Below are positions 52,809 through 61,467 of a DNA stretch of 64,000 nt, piece by piece. The stretch's first letter is position 1, and the number at the start of each line of letters is the position of its first letter. The translations under genes and the position numbers were made by a program. The stretch is from Pseudomonas sp. PDM05 (lineage in GTDB: Bacteria; Pseudomonadota; Gammaproteobacteria; Pseudomonadales; Pseudomonadaceae), in assembly GCF_014851685.1 (NCBI RefSeq), contig NZ_JACVAC010000018.1, positions 26,420 to 90,419 of the forward strand, written 5' to 3'. Below the pieces are notes generated by a model that saw nothing but the letters and a program-made list of their open reading frames with translations, had not been told where the DNA came from and did not search any database.

Positions 52809-52941
52809 GCATCAGATGTTGTTGTGGTAATCGAATTGAGATTTGGCTGGAAAGGGAAGTTCTGCAGTTTCACCGTGACCTCTCGTTCATGGCCATTACC
52901 CCCTGGCGAAATGAATTCGCCATAACATGTGAGGAAAAACA

Positions 52942-53445
52942 ATGAAAAGTTTGAAAACCCTCGTATCGTTGTCTGCTTTGGCTGTTTGCATGGGTGCTGC
53001 GTCGATGGCCAATGCCAGCACCATTACCCCTAACCCAACAGCGTTCACCACGCCAGGCGGTACGATTGCCGTGAGTTCGCCAGCGTCTCTTGGCATCCCT
53101 GTGAACTGCGGCATTGTTTTCACCGGCTCAGTTGCCGCTGGGGGGGCTTCAGCGTCGATCACCGGCGCCACTGTTACCGGCGGCGGCTTGTGTGGCGTTC
53201 CGGTTCTGCTGGGCCTGCCTTGGACACTGACGCCTGGCGCCGGTACGTCGGGCGTGTACACCGGCACGGTGTCTGGCGTTAACTTCAAGATCGTAAATGA
53301 TTGCGCCACTGCCCCTGCCACGATCGATGTGAAGTTCGATAACGCGACCCATGCCCTGACCATCGGTACTGCGCAAACAGTCGGCAAGTGCAAGATCACC
53401 GCGCTCAATGTCACACCGTCTCCGCAATTCACGCTTAACCCTTAA
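52942..53445 (+). CDS. praB: secreted PraB-like alkane-oxidation protein 2
   Basis: A 167-residue protein with a 25-residue signal peptide (MKSLKTLVSLSALAV...ANA) and a Gly/Thr/Ala-rich mature domain of about 142 residues with cysteines in NCGIVF, GLCGV, NDCAT and GKCKI. The ribosome site is GAGGAA before ATG 52942. It is a paralogue of the gene just upstream. The best match I know is the pseudomonad 'alkane oxidation protein activator PraB'. It probably acts outside the cell, perhaps on dispersing or binding alkanes. Confidence 0.65.
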   Translation: MKSLKTLVSLSALAVCMGAASMANASTITPNPTAFTTPGGTIAVSSPASLGIPVNCGIVFTGSVAAGGASASITGATVTGGGLCGVPVLLGLPWTLTPGAGTSGVYTGTVSGVNFKIVNDCATAPATIDVKFDNATHALTIGTAQTVGKCKITALNVTPSPQFTLNP

Positions 53446-53487
53446 TGCAACTGGCTGATTTGACGTGGTGATCACACGTTGAAAAAA

Positions 53488-53515
53488 AGCAGGTGTCTTG
53501 CAAAAGGCACCTGCT
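53488..53515. terminator. strong hairpin between praB-like gene and fadL
   Basis: AGCAGGTG and CACCTGCT pair perfectly around a 12-base loop. A-rich sequence precedes it, so on the minus strand it would be a textbook terminator with a T tract; on the plus strand the tail is only GCTTC. It probably ends or attenuates transcription after the praB-like gene. Confidence 0.5.
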
Positions 53516-53573
53516 GCTTCAGGCCATATCGGCGCAACCGATCATGGTTGAAAACAATAATAAGGAGTGGAGC

Positions 53574-54998
53574 ATGAACAATAAGAAACAGCAGGCGCAC
53601 GCATTCCTCGGTCTTGCGTTGTTGGGAGGCTTGATTGCGACTGCCGGCTCGGCACATGCCGGTGGCTTCTCTACTCCGACCTTCGGGGCAGAAGGTTGGG
53701 GTCGGGCTTTTGGTGGTGGTTCGATGTTTAAGAATGACCCGTCATCGGCCTTTAACAACCCTGCCGCCATGGCGTTTATTGATCACAACATTGCGCAGTT
53801 CAATGTTGACTACGCACGCATCAATATCAAATACAAAGGCACGGCCAAGGACTATGCCGGCAACCCTACGTCATCCACGACCTTTGACCCCGATACCTTT
53901 GAGCCCACTTCAGTGCCGCGCACCGGTGATGGTGGCCAAGGCGGTTTTACGGCCTGGCTGCCGACTGGGTTCATGGTCATGCCTATCGGTGATCGTTTCG
54001 CCTTTGGCCTGAGCCAAGTCGTGCCCATGGGCGCGCGTACCACCTGGGACAATGACTGGAAGGGCCGGGATTTCGCGGTTGACACACGGATCGAAACCGT
54101 TGGGTTGACCGGATCGCTGTCGTTCAAGGTCAATGATCAATTCTCTATCGGCGCTGGTGCAATTGTTCAGCACACCAAAGGTTTCGTCAGCCAGAACGTT
54201 GACTTGTATGCGGCGGCGGCGCTTGCGCCGAATTCGATTCCATTTCCGGCGGGCATTGGCTATTCGCTGATGCGCGTCAAAGTCGACAACACCTCGGTGG
54301 GTTGGTTTGCCGGTCTGGCCTGGAAACCAACACTGCAGGACACTGTCGGTTTGAACTACCACGCCAAGATCAAGAACAAGCTTGAGGGCAAATACAATAT
54401 CTACGCCGATGAAGGGTCGACGGGGCTGATCGAGGGTGGGTTGCCGGGTCTTTTGTACCCTGGCCTGAACCTGCAAATGAACGGTAAAGCCTCGACGCAG
54501 TTGGATGTGCCTGCCAACGCTTCCATCGACTGGGTACACAGTTTCACCGGCAGCCTGGACCGCCTGACCCTCGGCGCCAGTGTCACTTGGACCCAATGGT
54601 CATCGTTCAAAAACCTGACGTTGAAGTCTGAAGGTTCGACCATCGTCGCCATCCCTTACAACTACAAGGATGCCTGGATGGTCTCCCTCGGTGGCGACTA
54701 CAAACTCACCGACGACTTCACCTTGCGCGCCGGTGTGGCGACTGACCAGACACCGACCCGCAACTCCACCCGCGACCCGCGTATCCCGGACGGCGATCGG
54801 ATCTTCACCTCCCTGGGCTTTGGCTACAAAGTCCGCGCCATCCCCGGCCTGGGCATCGACGGTTCCTACTCCCACCAGTTCGTGGAAAAGGCCAAGTTGA
54901 AAACCCACAACCAGGACCGTCTTGGCGGTGCATCGCTGGACGGTAAAGCCGACGCCTACGGCGATGTCGTCAGCCTGGGGGTGACCTACGAGTTCTGA
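53574..54998 (+). CDS. fadL: outer-membrane long-chain fatty acid/alkane transporter (FadL/OmpP1 family)
   Basis: A 474-residue outer-membrane beta-barrel. The signal peptide spans residues 1-29 (cleavage AHA/GG). The mature N-terminus GGFSTPTFGAEGWGRAFGGG with FNNPAAMA is the hatch-domain signature (the NPA motif) of FadL proteins. The C-terminus ends in an aromatic strand, GVTYEF, as required for barrel assembly. It would bring hydrophobic substrates across the outer membrane to AlkB. ATG 53574 has AAGGAG upstream. Confidence 0.92.
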   Translation: MNNKKQQAHAFLGLALLGGLIATAGSAHAGGFSTPTFGAEGWGRAFGGGSMFKNDPSSAFNNPAAMAFIDHNIAQFNVDYARINIKYKGTAKDYAGNPTSSTTFDPDTFEPTSVPRTGDGGQGGFTAWLPTGFMVMPIGDRFAFGLSQVVPMGARTTWDNDWKGRDFAVDTRIETVGLTGSLSFKVNDQFSIGAGAIVQHTKGFVSQNVDLYAAAALAPNSIPFPAGIGYSLMRVKVDNTSVGWFAGLAWKPTLQDTVGLNYHAKIKNKLEGKYNIYADEGSTGLIEGGLPGLLYPGLNLQMNGKASTQLDVPANASIDWVHSFTGSLDRLTLGASVTWTQWSSFKNLTLKSEGSTIVAIPYNYKDAWMVSLGGDYKLTDDFTLRAGVATDQTPTRNSTRDPRIPDGDRIFTSLGFGYKVRAIPGLGIDGSYSHQFVEKAKLKTHNQDRLGGASLDGKADAYGDVVSLGVTYEF

Positions 54999-55079
54999 TC
55001 CCGCGTAACGTCCCGCAATACCGGTATGAGTGGGCAGTCAGCGCATCTTTCTGTCGTATTCCATGCCGGTCATGCATCG

Positions 55080-55099
55080 ACGGGTCGCACGCGACCCGT
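55080..55099 (+). terminator. hairpin downstream of fadL
   Basis: ACGGGTCGC-AC-GCGACCCGT forms a perfect 9-bp stem about 80 bases after the fadL stop, followed by TCCGATTTCC. It is a likely terminator with a poor T tail. Confidence 0.5.
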
Positions 55100-55177
55100 T
55101 CCGATTTCCCACTCAATCAACGTATCTGGCTGACCCTGTTCAGTCGGTGATTTTTTCGCCCAAGCATTAAATAAAAA

Positions 55178-55197
55178 TTTCAAAACAAAATTTGAAT
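55178..55197. promoter_or_regulatory. TTTCAA-N8-TTGAAT inverted repeat upstream of fadE
   Basis: TTTCAA-AACAAAAT-TTGAAT inside a longer AT palindrome, 94 bases before the fadE ATG. Same arms and spacer length as the alkB leader repeat at 50754. This region has no gene. Confidence 0.4.
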
Positions 55198-55290
55198 TTT
55201 TCTTTCCAAGTTTGTAGTGTGGCTTTACGCCGCAGGTCTGTAGGACCTGTCGCGTCACAGCCGTACCCTGAATCGAGTAGAGGTATCCCT

Positions 55291-57816
55291 ATGGTTATCT
55301 GGTTATTGATGGGTTTCGCAGCCGCGATTGCTTTGGCGTATCGACAAGCTGCCGCCACCCTGTGGCTGGGCGCCGGCCTGATCTGGCTGGCAGTGGGCTA
55401 CCTGTTCAACGTAGTGGCTGCTGTTGGCGTGACGGTCGCAGCGCTGCTGGTGCTGGCACCGGCTGCGCTGCTGAGCATCAAACCCTTGCGCCGCGTGTTG
55501 TTGACCAACAAGGCCCTCGGCCTGTTTCGTACAATCATGCCGGCAATGTCCGACACCGAGCGCGCGGCCATCGAGTCTGGCACGGTGTGGTGGGACGCCG
55601 AGTTGTTCAGCGGCAAGCCCGACTGGCAACGTCTGTTGCACGCCGCGCCAGCGCGCCTCAGCGCAGAAGAACAAGCCTTCCTCGACAACGAGGTGGAAAC
55701 CCTCTGCGACATCGCCAATGACTGGGAAACCACCCAGGTCTGGCAGGACATGTCCCCCGAGGGCTGGCAGTACACCAAGGACGCCGGTTTCCTCGGCATG
55801 ATCATCCCCAAGCAGTACGGCGGCAAAGGCTTCTCCCATTACGCGCATTCGCAGGTGGTGATGAAGCTGTCGACGCGCTGCTCGGCGGCGGCGATTTCGG
55901 TGATGGTGCCCAACTCCCTGGGCCCGGCCGAGCTGCTGCTGCATTACGGCACCGATGCCCAGCGCAACTACTACCTGCCGCGCCTGGCGCGGGGCGAAGA
56001 CATCCCGTGTTTTGCCCTGACCAGCCCCTACGCGGGCTCCGATGCCGGGGCGATTCCGGATCTCGGCATCGTCTGCAAAGGCAGGCATGAGGGCCAGGAA
56101 GTCCTGGGTTTTCGCGTGACCTGGGACAAGCGCTACATCACCCTGGGCCCCATTGCTACCGTGCTCGGCCTGGCGTTCCGCGCCGAAGACCCGGACGGTT
56201 TGCTCGGCGCCGCCGGCTCCCTGGGCATCACATGTGCGTTGATTCCGACGTCCCATTCCGGCGTCAACAGCGGTCGGCGCCACTGGCCGCTGAACGCGGT
56301 ATTCCAGAACGGCCCGACCACCGGCAAAGACGTTTTTATCCCACTGGAATGGGTAATCGGCGGCCGCGAGCAGATCGGCAATGGCTGGCGCATGTTGATG
56401 GAATGCCTGGCAGCAGGGCGCGCCATTTCCCTGCCGTCGGCCAACGTCGGCCTGGGCAAGGTGGCGGTGCGCGGCACCACGGCGTACGCGGCGATGCGCA
56501 AACAGTTCGGCCTGCCCATCGGTAAGTTCGAAGGCGTGCAGGCACCGTTGGCGCGCATGGCCGGGCACCTGTATGCCTGCGATGCGGTGCGCAAAGTGTC
56601 GGTGGCGTCCCTCGATGCGGGGGAGAAGCCCTCGGTGATCTCGGCCATCGCCAAGTACCACGTGACAGAGCGTGCGCGGATTATCGTCAACGACGGCATG
56701 GACATCGTCGCCGGCAAGGGTATCTGCATGGGGCCGAACAACTTCCTCGCCCGTGCCTACCAGCAAAGCCCGATTGCCATCACGGTAGAAGGCGCGAACA
56801 TCATGACCCGCTGCCTGATCATCTATGGCCAGGGCCTGATCCGTTGCCATCCTTATGTGTTCCGCGAGATGGAAGCGGCGCGCAACCCTGACCGGCGCAA
56901 AGCCCTGGAAGAGTTCGACAGCGCAATGTTCGGCCATGTGAGCTTTGTGTTGGCCAACACCGTACGCGCGGCGGTGCATTCCCTGACGGGTGGGCGGCTA
57001 CTCTCCGCACCAGCCAAGACCGACCCGGCGCTGGCGTCCTACTACCGCCAGGCCAATCGGCTGTCGGTGGTACTGGCGTTGGTCTCGGACATTTCCATGG
57101 GGGTGCTGGGCGGTGCGCTCAAGCGCAAGGAAAGTATCACCGGACGCCTGGGGGATATTCTGTCGCAGCTGTACATTTTGTCCTGCGTGCTCAAGCGCTT
57201 CGAGGACGACGGTCGGCCGCAGGCGGACCTGCCCCTGGTGCACTGGTCGGCCCAGGATGCCTTGCTGCGAGCGCATGAAGCGTTGGCCGAAGTGCTCGCC
57301 AACTACCCGTCGCAAGCGGCTGCGGCGGTGCTGCGCGGCTTGAGTTTTCCGTTCGGGATTCCATCGCGCAAACCGTCGGATCGCCTGCTGGCCCAAGTGG
57401 CCGAGGTGGTGCAGACCCCCGGCGAAACCCGCGACCGTCTGCTGGCCAATTCCTACATCCCACGGCCGGAAATCGACAAGTTGGCGTATGGCGAACTGGG
57501 GTTCCGTTTATTGCCACAGGTGGAGTTGATCGACGCACGGCTCAAACCTGCGATCAAACAAGGCCTGATCGAACCCCTGCCGATTTCCGCCACGGCCTTC
57601 ACCGCCTGGCGCGTCAAGGCGCGGGCGCTGGATTTGATCAGCGACGACGAAGACAGCTTGCTGGCGCGGTATGTGGAATACGCCGACCACGCGATCCAGG
57701 TCGACGACTTCCCGCAGGACTTCGGGCTGCTGGAAGCGTTGCAGCAGCGCAAGCAAGCGCTGGAACCAGCGACCAAGCGCCGTAGCAGCCAAGGCGAAAA
57801 CGCCTCGGTGAATTAG
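55291..57816 (+). CDS. fadE: long-form acyl-CoA dehydrogenase (FadE type)
   Basis: An 841-residue acyl-CoA dehydrogenase of the long FadE type (E. coli FadE is of similar size), first step of beta-oxidation. An N-terminal hydrophobic region with two to three helices spans residues 1-62. The ACAD N-terminal domain follows, with GMIIPKQYGGKGFS and ALTSPYAGSDAG, then the ACAD core (MECLAAGRAISLPS, YAAMRKQFGLPIG, GKGICMGP), and a C-terminal FadE-specific domain (DUF1974) to the end. ATG 55291 is chosen with AGAGG upstream. FadE differs from the short ETF-linked ACADs of other pathways. Confidence 0.92.
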   Translation: MVIWLLMGFAAAIALAYRQAAATLWLGAGLIWLAVGYLFNVVAAVGVTVAALLVLAPAALLSIKPLRRVLLTNKALGLFRTIMPAMSDTERAAIESGTVWWDAELFSGKPDWQRLLHAAPARLSAEEQAFLDNEVETLCDIANDWETTQVWQDMSPEGWQYTKDAGFLGMIIPKQYGGKGFSHYAHSQVVMKLSTRCSAAAISVMVPNSLGPAELLLHYGTDAQRNYYLPRLARGEDIPCFALTSPYAGSDAGAIPDLGIVCKGRHEGQEVLGFRVTWDKRYITLGPIATVLGLAFRAEDPDGLLGAAGSLGITCALIPTSHSGVNSGRRHWPLNAVFQNGPTTGKDVFIPLEWVIGGREQIGNGWRMLMECLAAGRAISLPSANVGLGKVAVRGTTAYAAMRKQFGLPIGKFEGVQAPLARMAGHLYACDAVRKVSVASLDAGEKPSVISAIAKYHVTERARIIVNDGMDIVAGKGICMGPNNFLARAYQQSPIAITVEGANIMTRCLIIYGQGLIRCHPYVFREMEAARNPDRRKALEEFDSAMFGHVSFVLANTVRAAVHSLTGGRLLSAPAKTDPALASYYRQANRLSVVLALVSDISMGVLGGALKRKESITGRLGDILSQLYILSCVLKRFEDDGRPQADLPLVHWSAQDALLRAHEALAEVLANYPSQAAAAVLRGLSFPFGIPSRKPSDRLLAQVAEVVQTPGETRDRLLANSYIPRPEIDKLAYGELGFRLLPQVELIDARLKPAIKQGLIEPLPISATAFTAWRVKARALDLISDDEDSLLARYVEYADHAIQVDDFPQDFGLLEALQQRKQALEPATKRRSSQGENASVN

Positions 57817-57830
57817 CTGCAACGCGGCCA

Positions 57831-57861
57831 ATGTGGGAGTCGGGCTTGCCGGCGCCCACAG
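57831..57861. repeat. short degenerate REP
   Basis: GTGGGAGTCGGGCTTGCCGGCGCCCAC, an imperfect single REP hairpin, lies between fadE and the reductase gene, 15 bases after the fadE stop. Confidence 0.55.
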
Positions 57862-57903
57862 GGGCCGGGTTTACAGGTCAAGACACTGTGAGTGGATCTT
57901 TCT

Positions 57904-59247
57904 ATGAGTGACAGCTACTTATCTTTTGTTAACTCCCCCTGGGGCCGTCGCCTGGCCCAGGCCGTCGGCTTGCCGCAGCCCTTGGCGCTGCAACGCCACC
58001 GCAGCGGCCAACCAGGCTTGGTCAACCCGGTGATCGTCGCCGGGGCCGGGCGCCTGACCGCACACGTGCAACAGCTGTTCAGCGCCACCGACACGGTCAC
58101 CGCCACCGCGGCGACCCTCACGGCGCCGTCCACCGGCAAGGTGCAGGGTGCGGTGTTTGATGCCAGCGACATCAGCGGCCTGCAACAACTCGATGAGCTC
58201 TATGTGTTTTTCCACGCCAACGCCAAGCGTCTCGGCCAGCACGGCCGTGTGGTGGTGCTCGGCACCGCGCCGGAACACTGTGCGGACTTGCCCCAGGCCA
58301 TCGCCCAGCGTGCGCTGGAAGGTCTGGTGCGTTCGCTGGCCAAGGAACTGCGCCGCGCGATCACCGTGCAATTGCTCTATGTTGCGCCGGGCGCCGAAGA
58401 CGCGCTGGACAGCAGCCTGCGCTTCTTCCTGTCGCGCCGTTCGGCCTACGTCTCGGGGCAAGTGGTACGCCTGGAACCGCCGGTCGATGGCCACGTTGCC
58501 GTCAACTGGGACAAACCCTTCACCGGCCGTCGCGCACTGGTCACCGGCGCGTCCCGTGGCATCGGCCTGGCGATTGCCCAGGTGCTGGCCCGCGACGGTG
58601 CGCACGTGGTGTGTGTGGATGTGCCCCCGGCCCAGGAATCCCTGCAACAGGCGGCCGACAGCGTAGGCGGTTCAGCGTTGCCGTTGGACATCAGCAGCGC
58701 CGACGCGGCCACCTTGTTGCACGCCCATGTCAGCCAATACGGCGCTTTCGACGTGGTGGTGCACAACGCCGGGATCACTCGCGACAAAACCATCGCCAAA
58801 ATGACCGAAGCCGCCTGGCGCAGGGTGCTGGCGGTCAACCTGGAAGCGCCGTTGCACCTGAGCAATGCGCTGCTGGACAACCAGGGCGTCAATCCTGGTG
58901 GGCGCATCGTGTGTGTGTCGTCGATCTCCGGCATCGCCGGCAACCTCGGGCAGAGCAACTACGCCACCTCCAAGGCCGGGGTGATCGGCCTGGTGCAGGG
59001 CCTCGCGCCGCAGGCGGCGGCGCGCCAGGTCACGGTGAATGCGGTGGCACCGGGGTTTATCGAAACCCAGATGACCGCGAAGATCCCGCTGATGATCCGC
59101 GAGGCGGGGCGACGCATGAATTCGTTGTCCCAGGGCGGCCAGCCGATAGATGTGGCCGAGACGATTGCCTGGCTGGCGCATCCGGCGTCCGGCGCGGTCA
59201 ACGGCCAAGTCGTACGGGTGTGCGGGCAAAGCCTGCTGGGAGCTTGA
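57904..59247 (+). CDS. high-molecular-weight FabG4-like 3-oxoacyl-CoA/ACP reductase (SDR)
   Basis: A 447-residue SDR of the long FabG4 type. Residues 1-200 form a non-catalytic, flavodoxin-like domain; residues about 205-447 form the SDR domain with TGASRGIGLAIA (about 212), VHNAGITRD, SSISG and catalytic Tyr353/Lys357 (YATSKAG). It reduces 3-oxoacyl thioesters or runs in reverse as a 3-hydroxyacyl-CoA dehydrogenase. ATG 57904 is used; 57892 is an alternative in-frame start. It precedes the hydratase gene by 3 bases. The same FabG4 + MaoC hydratase + thiolase + ACAD set is known in mycobacteria. Confidence 0.88.
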   Translation: MSDSYLSFVNSPWGRRLAQAVGLPQPLALQRHRSGQPGLVNPVIVAGAGRLTAHVQQLFSATDTVTATAATLTAPSTGKVQGAVFDASDISGLQQLDELYVFFHANAKRLGQHGRVVVLGTAPEHCADLPQAIAQRALEGLVRSLAKELRRAITVQLLYVAPGAEDALDSSLRFFLSRRSAYVSGQVVRLEPPVDGHVAVNWDKPFTGRRALVTGASRGIGLAIAQVLARDGAHVVCVDVPPAQESLQQAADSVGGSALPLDISSADAATLLHAHVSQYGAFDVVVHNAGITRDKTIAKMTEAAWRRVLAVNLEAPLHLSNALLDNQGVNPGGRIVCVSSISGIAGNLGQSNYATSKAGVIGLVQGLAPQAAARQVTVNAVAPGFIETQMTAKIPLMIREAGRRMNSLSQGGQPIDVAETIAWLAHPASGAVNGQVVRVCGQSLLGA

Positions 59248-59250
59248 GCC

Positions 59251-60141
59251 ATGGACTACGTGACACAGATTATCGATCCACCGCCGTCGCGCAGCCAACT
59301 GCTGATGGATGGCCTGCGCGGCCTGCGTAAACCCAAACTCGATGGGCCGCCCGCGCTGCCCGTGGAACGTCTGGTGCGCTCGGCGGTGGCGTTGTCGGCT
59401 GCCGAGATTGGCGCCTATGGGCGTGCCTGCGGTTTTCGCCATGAGCAGGGCGTGCCGCTGTCGTTTCCCCATGTGTTGGCGTTCCCGCTGCACTTGATGC
59501 TGCTGACGCGGCCAAGTTTTCCGTACCCGGCCAGCGGCATGGTGCACCTGGCCAATCGCATCCGTCAGCACCGGCGCCTGCACGAGGGCCAGGCCTTGCG
59601 CCTGGAAGTGTTCTGCGCGCGCTGGGTCGCGCATCCCAAGGGCCAGGCGCTGAGCATCGCCACCCGTGCCTACAGTGAAGGCAGCCTGGTGTGGGAAAGC
59701 GACAGCCTGTACCTGCGCCGAGAGGTAAAAAATCCGGTCGGTGAGCCGTGGAATGATGGTTTGCCGTTGCAGGAAGAAGGCCTGCTGCGCACCCAGCGCT
59801 GGGTATTGCCCGCCGACCTTGGCCGGCGTTTTGCCAGGGTGTCGGGGGATTTCAATCCGATCCACACCTCGGTGATCGGCGCGAAGCTCTTTGGCTTTCG
59901 GCGCGCCATTGCCCACGGCATGTGGACCCTCGGCCGTGCACTTGCAGCCCAGCAACCGCCCGGCGGGCTGGACCAGGCCGAGGCCCATTGCGACTTCAAG
60001 CTGCCGATTTTCCTGCCTGGCCAGGTCGCCCTGTGGAACCACCCCGCAAGCGGCCCGCGCCGTGAGTTTGAGGTGCGCAATTTTGCCGGTGATAAACCGC
60101 ACATGCGCGGGCTCTTTGTCTGGAATGAGAACCGTCGATGA
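59251..60141 (+). CDS. MaoC/hydratase-2 type enoyl-CoA hydratase
   Basis: A 296-residue double-hotdog protein. The C-terminal half has the hydratase-2 motif SGDFNPIH with catalytic Asp200 and His205, followed by AIAHGMWTLG. The N-terminal half is a degenerate hotdog, as in the HtdX/ChsH-like two-domain enzymes. It hydrates trans-2-enoyl-CoA to (R)-3-hydroxyacyl-CoA. Its start follows the reductase by 3 bases and its stop overlaps the thiolase start (ATGA), so the three enzymes are coupled. R-specific hydration matches an SDR rather than a FadB-type dehydrogenase as the next step. Confidence 0.88.
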   Translation: MDYVTQIIDPPPSRSQLLMDGLRGLRKPKLDGPPALPVERLVRSAVALSAAEIGAYGRACGFRHEQGVPLSFPHVLAFPLHLMLLTRPSFPYPASGMVHLANRIRQHRRLHEGQALRLEVFCARWVAHPKGQALSIATRAYSEGSLVWESDSLYLRREVKNPVGEPWNDGLPLQEEGLLRTQRWVLPADLGRRFARVSGDFNPIHTSVIGAKLFGFRRAIAHGMWTLGRALAAQQPPGGLDQAEAHCDFKLPIFLPGQVALWNHPASGPRREFEVRNFAGDKPHMRGLFVWNENRR

Positions 60142-61436
60142 CTGACTACAGCTTCAACCCGGCTCCGACTCGCCGCGTGGCGATTATCGGCGGCAACCGT
60201 ATCCCGTTTGCTCGCTCCAACACCGTGTATGCCCACGACAGCAACCAAGACCTGCTGGTGGCGGCGCTGCAAGGTCTGGTCGACCGCTATAACCTGCACG
60301 GCCAGCGTCTTGGCGAGTTTGCCGCCGGGGCCGTGATCAAGCATTCGCGGGATTTCAACCTGGCGCGTGAGTCGCTGCTGTCCACCACCTTGTCCCCGGA
60401 CACACCGGCCTACGACGTGCAACAAGCCTGCGGCACTGGCCTGGAAGCGGCGCTGCTGGTGGCGAATAAAATCGCCCTCGGCCAGATCGAAGTGGGTATC
60501 GCAGGCGGCGCGGACACCACCTCCGATGCGCCCATCGGCATCAACGAAGCCCTGCGCCACACCTTGCTCGCGGCCAATCGCGCCAAAGGCCTGGGCGACA
60601 AGGTGAAGAGCTTGCTCAAGGTGCGCCCATCGATGTTTTTCAAACCATTGCTGCCGCGCAATGGCGAGCCGCGTACCGGGCTGTCCATGGGCGAGCACTG
60701 CGAGGAAATGGCCAAGCGCTGGCAGATCAAGCGCCTGGCCCAGGATGAGCTGACGCTGACCAGCCATCAACGCCTCGACGCCGCCTACCGGCGGGGCTTT
60801 TTCGATGACCTGATCAGCCCCCATCGTGGCCTGGCGCGGGACAACAACCTGCGTGCCGACACCAGCCTGGAGAAACTCGCCAGCCTGGGCCCGGCCTACG
60901 ACCGCCAGAACGGTACGCTCACGGCGGGTAACTCCACGCCGTTGACCGATGGCGCCTCGGTGGTGCTGCTGGCCAGCGAGCAATGGGCTGCCGCCAATGG
61001 CTGGCCGGTGCTGGCGTATCTACGCACCGGCGAAACAGCGGCGGTGAATTTTGTCGACGGCACCGAGGGCCTGCTGATGGCCCCGGCCTACGCCGTACCA
61101 CGCATGCTCCAACGCGAGGGCCTGAGCTTCAAGGACTTCGATTTCTTTGAAATCCACGAAGCCTTCGCCGCCCAGGTGCTGTGCACGCTCAAGGCCTGGG
61201 AAGACGCCGACTACTGCCGCGAACGCCTGGGCCTGGACGCGCCGCTGGGCGCCATCGACCGCGCCAAAATGAACGTCAACGGCGGCTCGCTGGGCTGTGG
61301 CCATCCGTTTGCCGCTACCGGCGGCCGGCAACTGGCGACGCTGGCCAAGACCATCCATGCGAACGGCGGCGGGCGCGGCCTGATTTCCATCTGCGCTGCG
61401 GGCGGGCTGGGCATTACCGCCATCGTCGAAAAGTAG
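60138..61436 (+). CDS. acetyl-CoA C-acyltransferase (thiolase)
   Basis: A 432-residue FadI/FadA2-like thiolase. The nucleophile is Cys98 (QQACGTG), His340 lies in FEIHEAFAAQ, and the C-terminal Cys387/His389 lie in LGCGHPF, so all catalytic residues are present. It cleaves 3-oxoacyl-CoA to acetyl-CoA plus a shortened acyl-CoA. The ATGA overlap with the hydratase gene indicates coupling. It is the terminal enzyme of the beta-oxidation set. Confidence 0.92.
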   Translation: MTDYSFNPAPTRRVAIIGGNRIPFARSNTVYAHDSNQDLLVAALQGLVDRYNLHGQRLGEFAAGAVIKHSRDFNLARESLLSTTLSPDTPAYDVQQACGTGLEAALLVANKIALGQIEVGIAGGADTTSDAPIGINEALRHTLLAANRAKGLGDKVKSLLKVRPSMFFKPLLPRNGEPRTGLSMGEHCEEMAKRWQIKRLAQDELTLTSHQRLDAAYRRGFFDDLISPHRGLARDNNLRADTSLEKLASLGPAYDRQNGTLTAGNSTPLTDGASVVLLASEQWAAANGWPVLAYLRTGETAAVNFVDGTEGLLMAPAYAVPRMLQREGLSFKDFDFFEIHEAFAAQVLCTLKAWEDADYCRERLGLDAPLGAIDRAKMNVNGGSLGCGHPFAATGGRQLATLAKTIHANGGGRGLISICAAGGLGITAIVEK

Positions 61437-61467
61437 CTCTATCAAAAACAACAACAAGGAGACTGCC

